Assembly: GCF_900631955.1 (NCBI RefSeq)
Contig: NZ_UZWD01000004.1
Span: forward strand, 124,001-188,000
Reading direction: 5' to 3'
Origin: Devosia equisanguinis
GTDB taxonomy: Bacteria > Pseudomonadota > Alphaproteobacteria > Rhizobiales > Devosiaceae
Length of the DNA: 64,000 nucleotides
Shown: piece after piece, positions 18,170-26,779 of the stretch
How the letters are laid out: each line of letters opens with the position of its first letter
Position numbering within the stretch: the first letter of the stretch is position 1
Translations under genes and position numbers: made by a program
The notes under the pieces: model-generated
What the model was told of the DNA's origin: nothing
The model's database searches: none
What the model saw: only the letters and a program-made list of their open reading frames with translations

Positions 18170-18625
18170 ATGCAGTTCTTTCGTGTTGGCGTTCTGGCCT
18201 TGATGATGTGCACGGCACCCACTGCGTTTGCACAGCAGTCGGGTTCAATACAGATTGTTACACCGTTCTCTCGCGCCACATTGCCCAATGCCGGCACTGG
18301 CGGCGCGTATTTCAGCATTGCCAATCTTGGCACCCAAGATGACATTCTGCTGTCTGCCGAGACACCTGTGGCCGAAGAGGTGCAACTCCATTCCATGGCG
18401 ATGGATGGCGATGTGATGCGCATGCGGCAGATGCCGGACGGCATCCCGGTTCCGGCCGGCAGCACAGTGGTGCTTGAACCAAGTGGCTTGCACTTGATGC
18501 TTGTGCGGCTCAAGCAGCCCCTCAAGGAGGGCGAGACGCTCCCCCTCACCCTTAATTTCGAAAAGGCAGGGACGATCGACCTGGAGGTTCCAATCGGCTC
18601 GATTGCCGCAAGGAAGGCGCCATAA
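18170..18625 (+). CDS. Periplasmic copper chaperone PCu(A)C
   Basis: A 151-residue exported protein with signal peptide to about residue 21. The Cu(I) site of the family is present: His74 in LHSMAMDG, a Met in VMRMRQM (Met85), and HLM (His108, Met110). PCu(A)C proteins deliver copper to cytochrome oxidases, so this gene links the MbnP/MbnH set to the cbb3 oxidase genes downstream. It ends the plus-strand copper operon. Confidence 0.93.
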   Translation: MQFFRVGVLALMMCTAPTAFAQQSGSIQIVTPFSRATLPNAGTGGAYFSIANLGTQDDILLSAETPVAEEVQLHSMAMDGDVMRMRQMPDGIPVPAGSTVVLEPSGLHLMLVRLKQPLKEGETLPLTLNFEKAGTIDLEVPIGSIAARKAP

Positions 18626-18638
18626 CTCCAATTTGAAA

Positions 18639-18667
18639 GCCGCGACCAGATCAGCACGGGTCGCGGC
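18639..18667. terminator. Bidirectional hairpin between convergent genes
   Basis: A perfect 9-bp stem GCCGCGACC / GGTCGCGGC with an 11-base loop lies between the convergent PCuAC and Crp/Fnr genes. Only short T-rich stretches follow on either side, so termination strength is uncertain. Confidence 0.6.
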
Positions 18668-18680
18668 ATCGTAATTTGTC

Positions 18681-19478
18681 TCAGGCCAGAGCGAGCCTTG
18701 CCTGCTTGCGCTGGTTGGCGAACCGGGCCGGAGAATTGCGGTCAAGCCCGGCTGCATAGGCTCGCAACTGGGCAATGTTGGTGACCTCGAACTTGAACTT
18801 GCCGGTGCGCAAGAAACCCTTGGTTTCCCAGGTGGAGACGATGCGTGATACCGTGGTCTGTGTCGTGCCAATCATGTCTGCAAAGTCTTTGCGGCCAATC
18901 GGGAAGTCGATTGCAAGGCCGCCCTTGACCGGCTGTGACGCCCTATCGAGCAAACCGAGCACGGCATTGGCCAGCCGCTGTTCGACGTCCTGGGTGGCGA
19001 TCTGACGAACCCGCGTCTGCGTTTCGCGCAGGATGTGCGTCAGGGCACGTGCGGTGTTGCTGCTGAGAAGCACGTCCTGTGCAAGCAGGGACGTCCAGAC
19101 CGGGTTGGACCAGATGAGCACCGTACTGTCCGCGCAGGCGGCGGCAGCAATTTGTGGCTCGGCGTCGAGGTCATGCGGCATTTCGAAGACATCACCCGAA
19201 AGAACATAGCGGGCGATATGACGAAGGCCATCGCTGGTCTCCTGCTGCATTCGAAGCCGCCCGCTGACGAGTAAGCAGAAGTCCTGCGACGTGTCGTCTT
19301 TCTGCCAGATCTGACCGGCACCGAGTTCAAGAACGGTAGCCTGAGCCAAAATGGCATGCCTATGTGTGTTGGACATGGCGTCGAAGATCGCGGCTCGGCG
19401 GAGCGCATCGTCATACGCTTCAGGGTAATTCGCCATAGAAGTTTGGGCGGAGCGAAGAGAATTATGGTGTTCGGCCAT
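18681..19478 (-). CDS. Crp/Fnr-family transcriptional regulator
   Basis: A 265-residue regulator with an N-terminal cyclic-nucleotide-binding-type beta roll and a C-terminal winged helix. The recognition helix reads IGTTQTTVSRIVSTW. The Ser-Arg of FNR-type proteins is kept, but the Glu that reads the canonical half-site is replaced by Thr. There is no N-terminal cysteine cluster, so it does not carry an FNR-type iron-sulfur centre. It probably belongs to the microaerobic or copper control of the neighbouring oxidase and copper genes. Confidence 0.9.
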   Translation of the reverse strand: MAEHHNSLRSAQTSMANYPEAYDDALRRAAIFDAMSNTHRHAILAQATVLELGAGQIWQKDDTSQDFCLLVSGRLRMQQETSDGLRHIARYVLSGDVFEMPHDLDAEPQIAAAACADSTVLIWSNPVWTSLLAQDVLLSSNTARALTHILRETQTRVRQIATQDVEQRLANAVLGLLDRASQPVKGGLAIDFPIGRKDFADMIGTTQTTVSRIVSTWETKGFLRTGKFKFEVTNIAQLRAYAAGLDRNSPARFANQRKQARLALA

Positions 19479-19599
19479 CGGTTCGATTCCGTAAGCCCGG
19501 TTGGGCTAAGGTCAACGACATTGCGCCCCATGCCTCAGAGGTTCATGGGTGCGCGCAGCGACAGGCGCTTCGATCCGCATTGCGGCATGGAACGCCCGA

Positions 19600-19980
19600 T
19601 CACACGAGGGCGGGTGGTGCTCGTGAGCCGCCTGAACCGGTCGCAGAAAGGGGCGTGAGGATGGGGGCTGGATGGGTGCCAGTGCCAACAAAAAGGCAGA
19701 CAGGGTCTGGAGCGTGATCTGTGGCGCCGGCAGGCGGTGTATAGTGCGACCCCAGATGCTGTGCCGGACACTTGACCAGTAAAGGCGCTTCGTCGCCGTT
19801 CTTTTCGGCAAGCGGCGCGCAAACGCTCCAGGAGGCGGCCGTTTCATAGCCCAGAGCAGCCAGGTCGCGCTGCAATCCCGCAGCCTGATGGAGCGGCGTA
19901 AGCAGAAGCAGGATGTACAGACCAAGCAAGGCGAATGCCCTGCCAATCTCTGTCACAATCTGTTTGTTACCCGACATCAA
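19600..19980 (-). CDS. DUF2946-like small membrane-anchored protein
   Basis: A 126-residue protein with an N-terminal membrane segment (FALLGLYILLLLTPLHQAAG). It is a close relative of 30179-30562: both share LHQAAG, LGYET, ASWS, CAPL and a KCPA motif, and both end with a RAPPA-type tail. It stands upstream of a Crp/Fnr gene. The function is unknown; position near oxidase and copper genes suggests an accessory role. Confidence 0.8.
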   Translation of the reverse strand: MMSGNKQIVTEIGRAFALLGLYILLLLTPLHQAAGLQRDLAALGYETAASWSVCAPLAEKNGDEAPLLVKCPAQHLGSHYTPPAGATDHAPDPVCLFVGTGTHPAPILTPLSATGSGGSRAPPALV

Positions 19981-20229
19981 GACTTAGTCCCCGAGAGCTC
20001 GAGTGCGGACCCTTGTGTCGTTTGTTAAACGGCTGGGCAAGCGTATCGTATTCAACGTTCCGGATAAATGGTCCCGGATCGGTAAGGGGGCCACGGAAAA
20101 GACAACGTGCCTCCGGCATGTGCTGGGGATGCGTGGGCGCCGATGGCGCTGGCTGGTTTTAGCCTTCGGACTACACCTCGGCAAAAGCGCGCTGCGGCAA
20201 CCCTGATCCGTTCGGTGACGTTGCAACAT

Positions 20230-20439
20230 CTACCGCACTTTCTTTCGGATCCGTCCGCCGAGATGCCAAGCGATCGGCGCGGCACCCAGGACACTGATCG
20301 CCACAGCGACAGGGAAGAAATCCGCTGCGCGCTCATCCAGCCAAGGCACAAGCATGATTGGTAGGACTGCCGCGCCGAAGAGCACGGCAGCGGCCATGGG
20401 ATAGATCAGGAGAGATAGCCAGATACGTGCGGTGAACAA
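20230..20439 (-). CDS. Small two-helix membrane protein, unknown
   Basis: A 69-residue protein with two hydrophobic segments (WLSLLIYPMAAAVLFGAAVL and FFPVAVAISVLGAAPIAWHL) and a basic C-terminus GGRIRKKVR. It follows the second Crp/Fnr gene by 32 bp and is probably the last gene of the oxidase operon. I recognise no family. Confidence 0.6.
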   Translation of the reverse strand: MFTARIWLSLLIYPMAAAVLFGAAVLPIMLVPWLDERAADFFPVAVAISVLGAAPIAWHLGGRIRKKVR

Positions 20440-20471
20440 GTCGGAGCCTTTCCGTAAATGGGCGGCAGGTG

Positions 20472-21164
20472 TCAGGATCGGGCGCGCTCGTTCAGCGCGG
20501 CCAGGTTCGTGATTGCAACCCTTCGCCGGCCCGCATCGACGATGCCGCCGACATGCCAGGCGCGGATCATCCTCGATACGGTATGCTCAGTGGTGCCAAC
20601 CAGATCCGCCAGGTCCTTTCGAGACACCGGATGGCCTGTCGTCGCGATGTCCCCAGACGCAGTCAGGTCAGAACATATCCGCAGCAGAAGGCGCGCCAGA
20701 CGCCGTTCGACATCCTGAGTGGTGATCTCGTGGACTTGCTCCCGGGCGTCACGAAGACGCGCACGGAGCAGGTGAAGAGCATTCTGGACAAGGTTTGCGT
20801 GTCTTCGCCCCAAACTTTCCCACGCGTCCTGATCCCATGACACAAGGACGCTGGGTGTTGATGCCACCAGAAACTCCTGCTCCGTCGCCAGATCAAGAAA
20901 TGTACCGGGGCCGAAAAAGCTCAGAGCGATGCTTTTGCCCGCAGGACCGCAACGCTTAAGCGTGAGATATCCATCAAGCACCAGGCCGAAATGGCCAGAA
21001 GTATGGGCGCCCAGAGACATGGCCTCAGTTGGCGCGAATTCATGGACCTGCCCCCTGCGCAGGACCATTTGTACCGCACGCCCGCTCATACCTGTGAACA
21101 GCAGCAGGCGCTCCGTGTGCGGTGCCGCAAACAGAGCATGACCGGCTTTAGTGCTGGGCGGCAT
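20472..21164 (-). CDS. Crp/Fnr-family transcriptional regulator (FixK-like position)
   Basis: A 230-residue regulator starting MPPSTKAGHALF at 21164; the longer open frame overlaps the neighbouring membrane protein gene and is not credible. The winged helix contains RKDLADLVGTTEHTVSRMIR. As in its paralog at 18681, Ser-Arg is kept while the canonical Glu is replaced, here by His. No iron-sulfur cysteines are present. It lies 14 bp after the TauE-like gene at the end of the cco cluster and probably feeds back on it. Confidence 0.9.
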   Translation of the reverse strand: MPPSTKAGHALFAAPHTERLLLFTGMSGRAVQMVLRRGQVHEFAPTEAMSLGAHTSGHFGLVLDGYLTLKRCGPAGKSIALSFFGPGTFLDLATEQEFLVASTPSVLVSWDQDAWESLGRRHANLVQNALHLLRARLRDAREQVHEITTQDVERRLARLLLRICSDLTASGDIATTGHPVSRKDLADLVGTTEHTVSRMIRAWHVGGIVDAGRRRVAITNLAALNERARS

Positions 21165-21178
21165 GCGCTGCACCGCTT

Positions 21179-21883
21179 CTAAGGGGTGTAGCAAAATGGC
21201 CCCCCTGGCGCTGTCAGTATGGCGCCCAGAATGCCTGTGGCAGCGATGGTGAGCCCGACGGCCAGCCGCGCATTGTCTGAACGGGATAGAGATTTGAGGC
21301 TCGTGATGCCAAGGGATGCCAGTGTCACAGAGGGCACGGTGCCAAGGGCAAAGCCCAGCATGAAAAATGCGCCGGCAATGGCATCGCCTGTCAGCATTGA
21401 ACTGAGGAGGGCCGCATAGACCATGCCGCATGGCACGAGACCCCAGAAGACGCCAGCAAGGGCGGCATTGTCGTAAAGGTGAGCGGCATTGGCACGCCGT
21501 ATACTGGTGACGATCTCCGTGATCGGCATGCTCAGTTTATCCAGCGCGGCCAGTGAAGGAACATAGCCGGCGACCGAAAGGCCTACCCAGCACAGCGTTG
21601 CCGCCGCCGCCCACTGCGCGACCAGAAAGGCCGCTTCGCGATTGAAGAGCCCAAAAAAGCCTGACCCCAGGCTTCCGAGCGCGAAACCGGCCAAGGCGTA
21701 GCTGCCAGCCTTGCCGAGTTGCGCCATCAAAATTGCTTTAAGTCGCTGGCGCGGGGAACGGTCAGGGGCGACGGTGAAAAGAAGGCCCGATCCGATGGGG
21801 CCGCACATACCTGCGCAATGCAGCGTCGAAGCCAGCCCAACCAGTGCACCTCCCACGATCGTATACTCGAAGGGCAGGCTCAT
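21179..21883 (-). CDS. Sulfite exporter TauE/SafE-type membrane protein of cbb3 clusters
   Basis: A 234-residue polytopic membrane protein with STLHCAGMCGP near the N-terminus and GLVPCGMVYAAL in the middle. These Cys-containing loops are typical of the COG2836-type proteins encoded with cbb3 oxidase and copper ATPase genes. A role in copper or thiol handling during oxidase assembly is likely but not proven. It overlaps the upstream membrane protein gene by 4 bp. Confidence 0.88.
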   Translation of the reverse strand: MSLPFEYTIVGGALVGLASTLHCAGMCGPIGSGLLFTVAPDRSPRQRLKAILMAQLGKAGSYALAGFALGSLGSGFFGLFNREAAFLVAQWAAAATLCWVGLSVAGYVPSLAALDKLSMPITEIVTSIRRANAAHLYDNAALAGVFWGLVPCGMVYAALLSSMLTGDAIAGAFFMLGFALGTVPSVTLASLGITSLKSLSRSDNARLAVGLTIAATGILGAILTAPGGPFCYTP

Positions 21884-22515
21884 TCCTCAACATCCAGTCC
21901 GTGCTCGTCGACAAAGACAAACTGAGGATCGTTGCCCTGTATAGCGAGCAGGACCAGCCCCAGGAGCCAGATGGGCGTCAGGACGATAGCCACATAGAGT
22001 GCGACCTCCATGCCGATGAAAATGCAGGCGATAGCCAGCAAAAGCAGCATGTTGAGAATGAACAGGGCGAGGTTGTCGGCCTTGACGACGTCGGCCCAGA
22101 CTCGCTCCCAGTTCAGACGCGGGCGCTCAATCCTGAAAGTAGGCAAGAGTTTGGGAAGCAGGCGTCGGATGGGGCCTGTGAGATTGGCAAACAACACGCC
22201 GACCCACCCGCCGATGATCCAAAGCGAGGCCACAAGCAGTGTGACTGCTGCTGCGGCTGCGATCACAATGGCCCGCAGGAAAAAGGCAACGGTCTGAACA
22301 AGCACATTTACACCCGGAATTGCGAAACCGGGACGTCGTCTTGCGTCCAGCCAAAAGCCGATAATTACGAGACTGAGCGAGACTGCGATGCCGATTGCCA
22401 GGCCCATTCGGCCGCGGAACAGGTAGCCCATGAAACAGATCGCCAAAGGCACAAACGCGCTGATGATCGGTGTGGTGAACGCGATGTCGGTGGAGTCGTC
22501 AGCGTGCTTGGTCAT
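21880..22515 (-). CDS. Uncharacterised membrane protein in the cco cluster
   Basis: About 211 residues from MTKHADDSTD (ATG at 22515), with about five or six hydrophobic segments, for example FLLRAIVIAAAAAVTLLVAS-like and LALFILNMLLLLAIACIFIG-like stretches. It overlaps both neighbours (ccoS and the TauE-like gene), so it is part of the oxidase operon. I do not recognise the family; the hydrophilic middle part and acidic C-terminus DEHGLDVEE are the only other visible features. Confidence 0.82.
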   Translation of the reverse strand: MTKHADDSTDIAFTTPIISAFVPLAICFMGYLFRGRMGLAIGIAVSLSLVIIGFWLDARRRPGFAIPGVNVLVQTVAFFLRAIVIAAAAAVTLLVASLWIIGGWVGVLFANLTGPIRRLLPKLLPTFRIERPRLNWERVWADVVKADNLALFILNMLLLLAIACIFIGMEVALYVAIVLTPIWLLGLVLLAIQGNDPQFVFVDEHGLDVEE

Positions 22516-22660
22516 CGTTCTGCTCTTCGTCGAAAAGAATGCGTTCTCCGGACCCGTCAAGATCCTCGTACTGGCCAGTTCGCACCGCCCAGAAGAAGGC
22601 GAGAAGGCCCATGAAACCGAGAAAGATGGCGACCGGAATGAGGAATCCGAGGACCTGCAT
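22499..22660 (-). CDS. ccoS: cbb3-type cytochrome oxidase assembly protein CcoS
   Basis: A 53-residue single-helix membrane protein: MQVLGFLIPVAIFLGFMGLL, then AFFWAVRTGQYEDLDGSGER and an acidic tail. The block WAVRTGQYEDLDG is diagnostic of CcoS, needed to complete the haem-copper site of cbb3 oxidase. Its ATG overlaps the ccoI stop. It is short but clear. Confidence 0.93.
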   Translation of the reverse strand: MQVLGFLIPVAIFLGFMGLLAFFWAVRTGQYEDLDGSGERILFDEEQNDDQAR

Positions 22661-24873
22661 CAGCGTGGTCCTTTCGGCAGGCGCCCGAGGCGCATGGCAT
22701 TGAAGGTCACCAGCATGGAACTGGCAGACATGGCGATCGCCGCGATCCAGGGTGTCACGAGGCCTGCCATCGCAACGGGAACCCAGGCGGCGTTGTAGAC
22801 AAAGGAAAAGCCGATGTTCTGCACCACGATGGTGCGCGCCTTGCGGGCCACGCCCAGCACAGCGAGCAGCGGGGCCAGAGCCTCGCCCTGCCATACGGCA
22901 TCAGCCGCGCGGCGACTGACTTCAGCGGCGCGGGCAGGGGCGATGGATGCCGTGCCCGCCGCCAGCGCCGGGGCATCGTTTAGCCCGTCACCCACCATCA
23001 GCACAGCTCGGCCTTGAGCCCGCAAAGCCTCGACGCGGGCGATCTTGTCTGCCGGGGAAACCTCGGCGCGCCAGTCTGCAATGCCGGTCGCATCGGCAAC
23101 CTTCTCGGCCACGCTGCCACGGTCGCCGGAGAGCATCTCGATGGCGTAGCCCTTCGTCTTGAGCGCTGCGATGGTGCGCGCGGCGTCCGAGCGGAGCCTG
23201 TCGGTCAGCGCAAACCGCTGCGGCGCGTGATTTGGCCGTGTCAGCCATACGGCGATGCCGTTTGAGCCCTCATCGGCAAGTCCACACCAGCGCGTGGAAC
23301 CGAGCCGCACATCGCCCGCGGCTGAGGCCCAAAGCAAACCCTCGCCCGGCTGTTCGGTGACATCGTCGAGGGACGGTTGGTCGGGAAGCGCCTGCCTGAT
23401 AGCGACGGAAGCCGGATGGGTTGAGCGGGCGGCCATGCCAGAGGCAAGCGCGAGAGCCTCCTGGGGGATGCCAGAGGCATCCAGCACCAGACGGCCCAGC
23501 GTGAGCGTTCCGGTCTTGTCGAAGACTATTGTGTCGATGGCTGCGAAGCGTTCCAGCGCCGTGGCCGATTTCAGAAGCACACCGGTCTTCATCAGCCGGC
23601 CGGCCGCCACCACTTGCGTCACCGGCACGGCCAGACCCAATGCACAGGGGCAGGCGATGATCAGAACGCAGACCGCATTGACCAGCGCTACCTGCCAGCC
23701 TGCCCCAAAAGCGAGCCAGCCGAAAAATGTCGCGGCGGCGAGAATATGAATGACCGGCGTATAGACCTGCACCGCTTTGTCAGCGATGGTCACAAAACGC
23801 CCCTTCTTCTGTTCTGCCGCTTCCAGCAGCCGGATGATCTCCGCCAGAACCGTGCCGCCGCCCGTCGCCCGCGCCAGCACCGAGATGGGCTGCCCGATAT
23901 TGGCCGCGCCGGCGATGACCGCATCTCCCGCGCTGATCGGCTTGGGTATGGATTCTCCGTCAATCAGGGCAGTTTCGACACTGGACTGGCCTTCGAGCAC
24001 GATGCCATCGACGCCGATGCGCTCGCCCGCCGCGACCAGAACCACGTCGCCCGGGCGCACCGACCCGGCGGGCATGGCCTCCATGCTTCCGTCCTCGCGG
24101 CGCACATGCACCGGCAGTGCCGTCAGCGTCATCAGTTGCTGCACGGCGGAACGCGCCTTGGCGCGGGCGCGATGGTCGAGAAAACGCCCAAGCAGCAGCA
24201 CCGTCAGCAACATCAGCGCGCCGTCGAAATAGACATAGACCCCGCCCAATGCCGTCTCCACGAGACTCATGATCGTGGTCAGCAGCACACCGAGCGAAAT
24301 CGGTACGTCCATGTTCGTGCGACCGCGCCGCAATACCATCCAGGCCGAGCGATAGAAGTGCCTGCCGGAATAGGCGATGGCGGGTAGGGCAATTGCCGCC
24401 GAGAGCCAATGGAAGAAACTGCGCGTACCTTCTCCCATCCCGCCGCCATGGCCGAGCCAGACGGCCCACGACAGCATCATCACATTGGCGGTGGCAAAGA
24501 AGGAAACAGCCAGCGCCTTCATCAGCGCCTTGTCTGCAGCTTCGTCTCGCTCGGTCAGGGTTTCCGGCAGATAGGGCACCGCGTCATAGCCGAGCCGCTC
24601 GACGCCGCGCACGATGGCGTCGGCCGCGGCAGCAGGCCCGCGCCATTTGACCTCGAGCCGCCGGGTCGAGAGATTGAGCCGGGCACTGGTCACCCCATCC
24701 ATTTGGGAAAGGCCCCTTTCGATGCGCGCCACGCAGGCGCCGCAATGGGCGCCCGCGACCAGCAGTGAGAGCGCATTGGTCCCGTGCTCTTCGCGCGAGA
24801 CATATCCGACGAGGCTGGCATCGCTGGGTGCAGCGGCCCGTTCCAGATTTGCGCCGAGATCTATCGTGCTCAT
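22660..24873 (-). CDS. ccoI: Copper-exporting P-type ATPase CcoI/FixI
   Basis: A 737-residue P1B ATPase. It has an N-terminal heavy-metal domain with GAHCGAC (Cys44, Cys47), the transmembrane CPC motif in IIACPCALGLAVP, the phosphorylation site FDKTGTLTLG, and the hinge MVGDGLNDAPAL. In cbb3 clusters this pump moves copper to the periplasm for insertion into CcoN. The operon order G-H-I-S is standard. With MbnP/PCu(A)C nearby the window encodes both delivery and insertion of oxidase copper. Confidence 0.96.
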   Translation of the reverse strand: MSTIDLGANLERAAAPSDASLVGYVSREEHGTNALSLLVAGAHCGACVARIERGLSQMDGVTSARLNLSTRRLEVKWRGPAAAADAIVRGVERLGYDAVPYLPETLTERDEAADKALMKALAVSFFATANVMMLSWAVWLGHGGGMGEGTRSFFHWLSAAIALPAIAYSGRHFYRSAWMVLRRGRTNMDVPISLGVLLTTIMSLVETALGGVYVYFDGALMLLTVLLLGRFLDHRARAKARSAVQQLMTLTALPVHVRREDGSMEAMPAGSVRPGDVVLVAAGERIGVDGIVLEGQSSVETALIDGESIPKPISAGDAVIAGAANIGQPISVLARATGGGTVLAEIIRLLEAAEQKKGRFVTIADKAVQVYTPVIHILAAATFFGWLAFGAGWQVALVNAVCVLIIACPCALGLAVPVTQVVAAGRLMKTGVLLKSATALERFAAIDTIVFDKTGTLTLGRLVLDASGIPQEALALASGMAARSTHPASVAIRQALPDQPSLDDVTEQPGEGLLWASAAGDVRLGSTRWCGLADEGSNGIAVWLTRPNHAPQRFALTDRLRSDAARTIAALKTKGYAIEMLSGDRGSVAEKVADATGIADWRAEVSPADKIARVEALRAQGRAVLMVGDGLNDAPALAAGTASIAPARAAEVSRRAADAVWQGEALAPLLAVLGVARKARTIVVQNIGFSFVYNAAWVPVAMAGLVTPWIAAIAMSASSMLVTFNAMRLGRLPKGPR

Positions 24874-25376
24874 GATCCGCTGGCTCCGACATCGATGGGC
24901 GCAAGTCGATATTCGGTCACCCCGTCCTTGCTCATCGTCAGCCGCAGCGTCCAGGCGCCCCCCAGTGGCAGCCGCAGGGGCATGGTATAAAGGCCTGGTG
25001 ATGTCTCCGTGGGAAATCGCGGCAGGGCCTGTCCATGGCGGGTGACGCGCTCGGCCACGATGCCGATGCTGACGCCGCTGAGGGGGGCCCCGGTTGCGTC
25101 CGTCAGCACCAGTTCGAGCAGACTGGTCTTTTCCGCAATGCCCTCATAGCGCGTTTCGAGCTGCCAGCCTCGCGTCGCCATATCCGCGTCCCGCTCCAGC
25201 ACTTCGGCCTGCGGCATTTCCACCGGATAGGCGCGCTCGGTGACGAGACCGTTGTAGCTGCCGACCGCGAAGGTGATGAGCCGGATTTCCACCAGTGTCA
25301 GCACCACGAAAAAGAGCACGAACAGCCAACCGATCCAGCGGTCTCTGGCGATGAACCGGTTGTAGAGTGCGTTCAT
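24870..25376 (-). CDS. ccoH: FixH/CcoH family oxidase assembly protein
   Basis: A 168-residue protein with one N-terminal membrane helix (WIGWLFVLFFVVLTLVEIRL) and a periplasmic beta-rich domain containing YNGLVTERAYPV and PRFPTETSPGLYTMPLRLPL. This is the FixH pattern; it helps assemble or stabilise cbb3 oxidase. It overlaps ccoG and ccoI by 4 bp each, so translation is probably coupled. Confidence 0.92.
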   Translation of the reverse strand: MNALYNRFIARDRWIGWLFVLFFVVLTLVEIRLITFAVGSYNGLVTERAYPVEMPQAEVLERDADMATRGWQLETRYEGIAEKTSLLELVLTDATGAPLSGVSIGIVAERVTRHGQALPRFPTETSPGLYTMPLRLPLGGAWTLRLTMSKDGVTEYRLAPIDVGASGS

Positions 25377-26779
25377 GGCCGCACTCCCTCCGGCGCCCAG
25401 AAATAGCTTTCTGTGGCGGCCAAAAGATTGCGGTCTGCGTCTGTAAGCTTGATGACAATGGTGCTGCGTCCGGCAGCCAATTGATCGGGCGCCACATCCA
25501 CAGCCAGCCGATAGGAGCCGTTGTGGCCAGCTCCGGAGGCTGCGATCCGATTGCCGTTGTCTCCCGAGACCCCGTCGCGGCTCACCAGAACATGGGCATG
25601 ATCAAGTCCATCCACGACAACGCTGAGATCTCCCTCCTGCGCCCCGCGCTCGGTTATCCGCATCGTGTATAGGTTGCGGATGCTGCCGTCGGAGAGCCGC
25701 ACGAACTGGGTGTTACGCTCCGGCGAAATAGCGAGGCTGAACGTCTCGCGACCAACCAGCATTACGCACAACATGGCCGCAACCAGCAGGAGAATTGCCC
25801 TGTAGGCGAAGGCCCTGAACCGTAGTTTCGGTTTGGGAACAGGCTGCGGTGACAGCTCGGCTTCGCTGTAGAAGCCGATCAGCCCCCTGTGTCGCTCGAC
25901 CTTTTCCATTACGCCATCGCAGGCATCGGCGCAGAGACCGCAGCCAATGCAATCGAGCTGCAGCCCCTCACGAATGTCGATGCCCATGGGGCAGACGGCT
26001 ACACAGAGACCGCAATCAACGCAGTCTCCCTTAGGCGCTTCGGCCGCGACGTCGCGCCTGACGCCCTTGCCGCGCGGTTCGCCGCGGTCGACGCGATAGG
26101 CGACTGAGAGGCTGTGGGCATCGAGCATGGCCGCCTGAAAACGCGGCCAGGGGCACATATGCGTGCATACCTTCTGCCGTGCGAAGCCGGCGAGCAGATA
26201 GGTCAGCGCGGTGAAAATCAGCACGAAGACCGTTGCTACGGGCCCGGCCGTTCCTGTGAACATGCCCTGCCAGAGAGTCGGCGCATCGGTGAAGTAGCCG
26301 ATTATGGCGAGCCCCGTAGCCGAGGCAATGGCGAGCCAAATGGCATGCTTGAGCAAGGGCGCGAGACCCAGCCCGCCCTTCGCGAGACGCTTCGCCCGCT
26401 CGCCCGGCTCACCTTCGAGCTTGCGCTCGACATACATGAAGATGTCGGTCCACACTGTCTGCGGGCAGGCAAAGCCACACCAGATGCGGCCCACCAGCGT
26501 ATTGGTGAGAAACAGCGTCAGGGCCGCTGCGATCAGCACCAAGACCAGCAGGAACAGGTCCTGCGGCAGGAATTCCAACCAGAACACATAGGCTCTGGCT
26601 TGGGCGAAATCGAACAGTACTGCCTGATCGCTGCTGCCGGCCCGCGGCCAGCGGATCAGGGGCAGTGCGAGCAGCGCTATCGTGATCGTCCAGACCAAAG
26701 CTGTCTTGACGTTGCGCCAGCGGCCCTTGGCAGAGCGCGGATAGATTTTTCCAGCCATTCCAGCACTGGCCATGCTCAT
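25373..26779 (-). CDS. ccoG: Cytochrome c oxidase accessory protein CcoG (FixG)
   Basis: A 468-residue membrane protein with several helices, a cytoplasmic ferredoxin-type segment (CVDCGLCVAVCPMGID and CIGCGLCADACDG) for two 4Fe-4S clusters, and a C-terminal immunoglobulin-like FixG domain. WCGFACPQTVWTDIFMYVER is a family hallmark. CcoG is a cupric reductase in oxidase assembly (family knowledge). The ATG at 26779 overlaps the ccoP stop; the longer open frame is antisense-like noise from ccoP. Confidence 0.96.
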   Translation of the reverse strand: MSMASAGMAGKIYPRSAKGRWRNVKTALVWTITIALLALPLIRWPRAGSSDQAVLFDFAQARAYVFWLEFLPQDLFLLVLVLIAAALTLFLTNTLVGRIWCGFACPQTVWTDIFMYVERKLEGEPGERAKRLAKGGLGLAPLLKHAIWLAIASATGLAIIGYFTDAPTLWQGMFTGTAGPVATVFVLIFTALTYLLAGFARQKVCTHMCPWPRFQAAMLDAHSLSVAYRVDRGEPRGKGVRRDVAAEAPKGDCVDCGLCVAVCPMGIDIREGLQLDCIGCGLCADACDGVMEKVERHRGLIGFYSEAELSPQPVPKPKLRFRAFAYRAILLLVAAMLCVMLVGRETFSLAISPERNTQFVRLSDGSIRNLYTMRITERGAQEGDLSVVVDGLDHAHVLVSRDGVSGDNGNRIAASGAGHNGSYRLAVDVAPDQLAAGRSTIVIKLTDADRNLLAATESYFWAPEGVRP

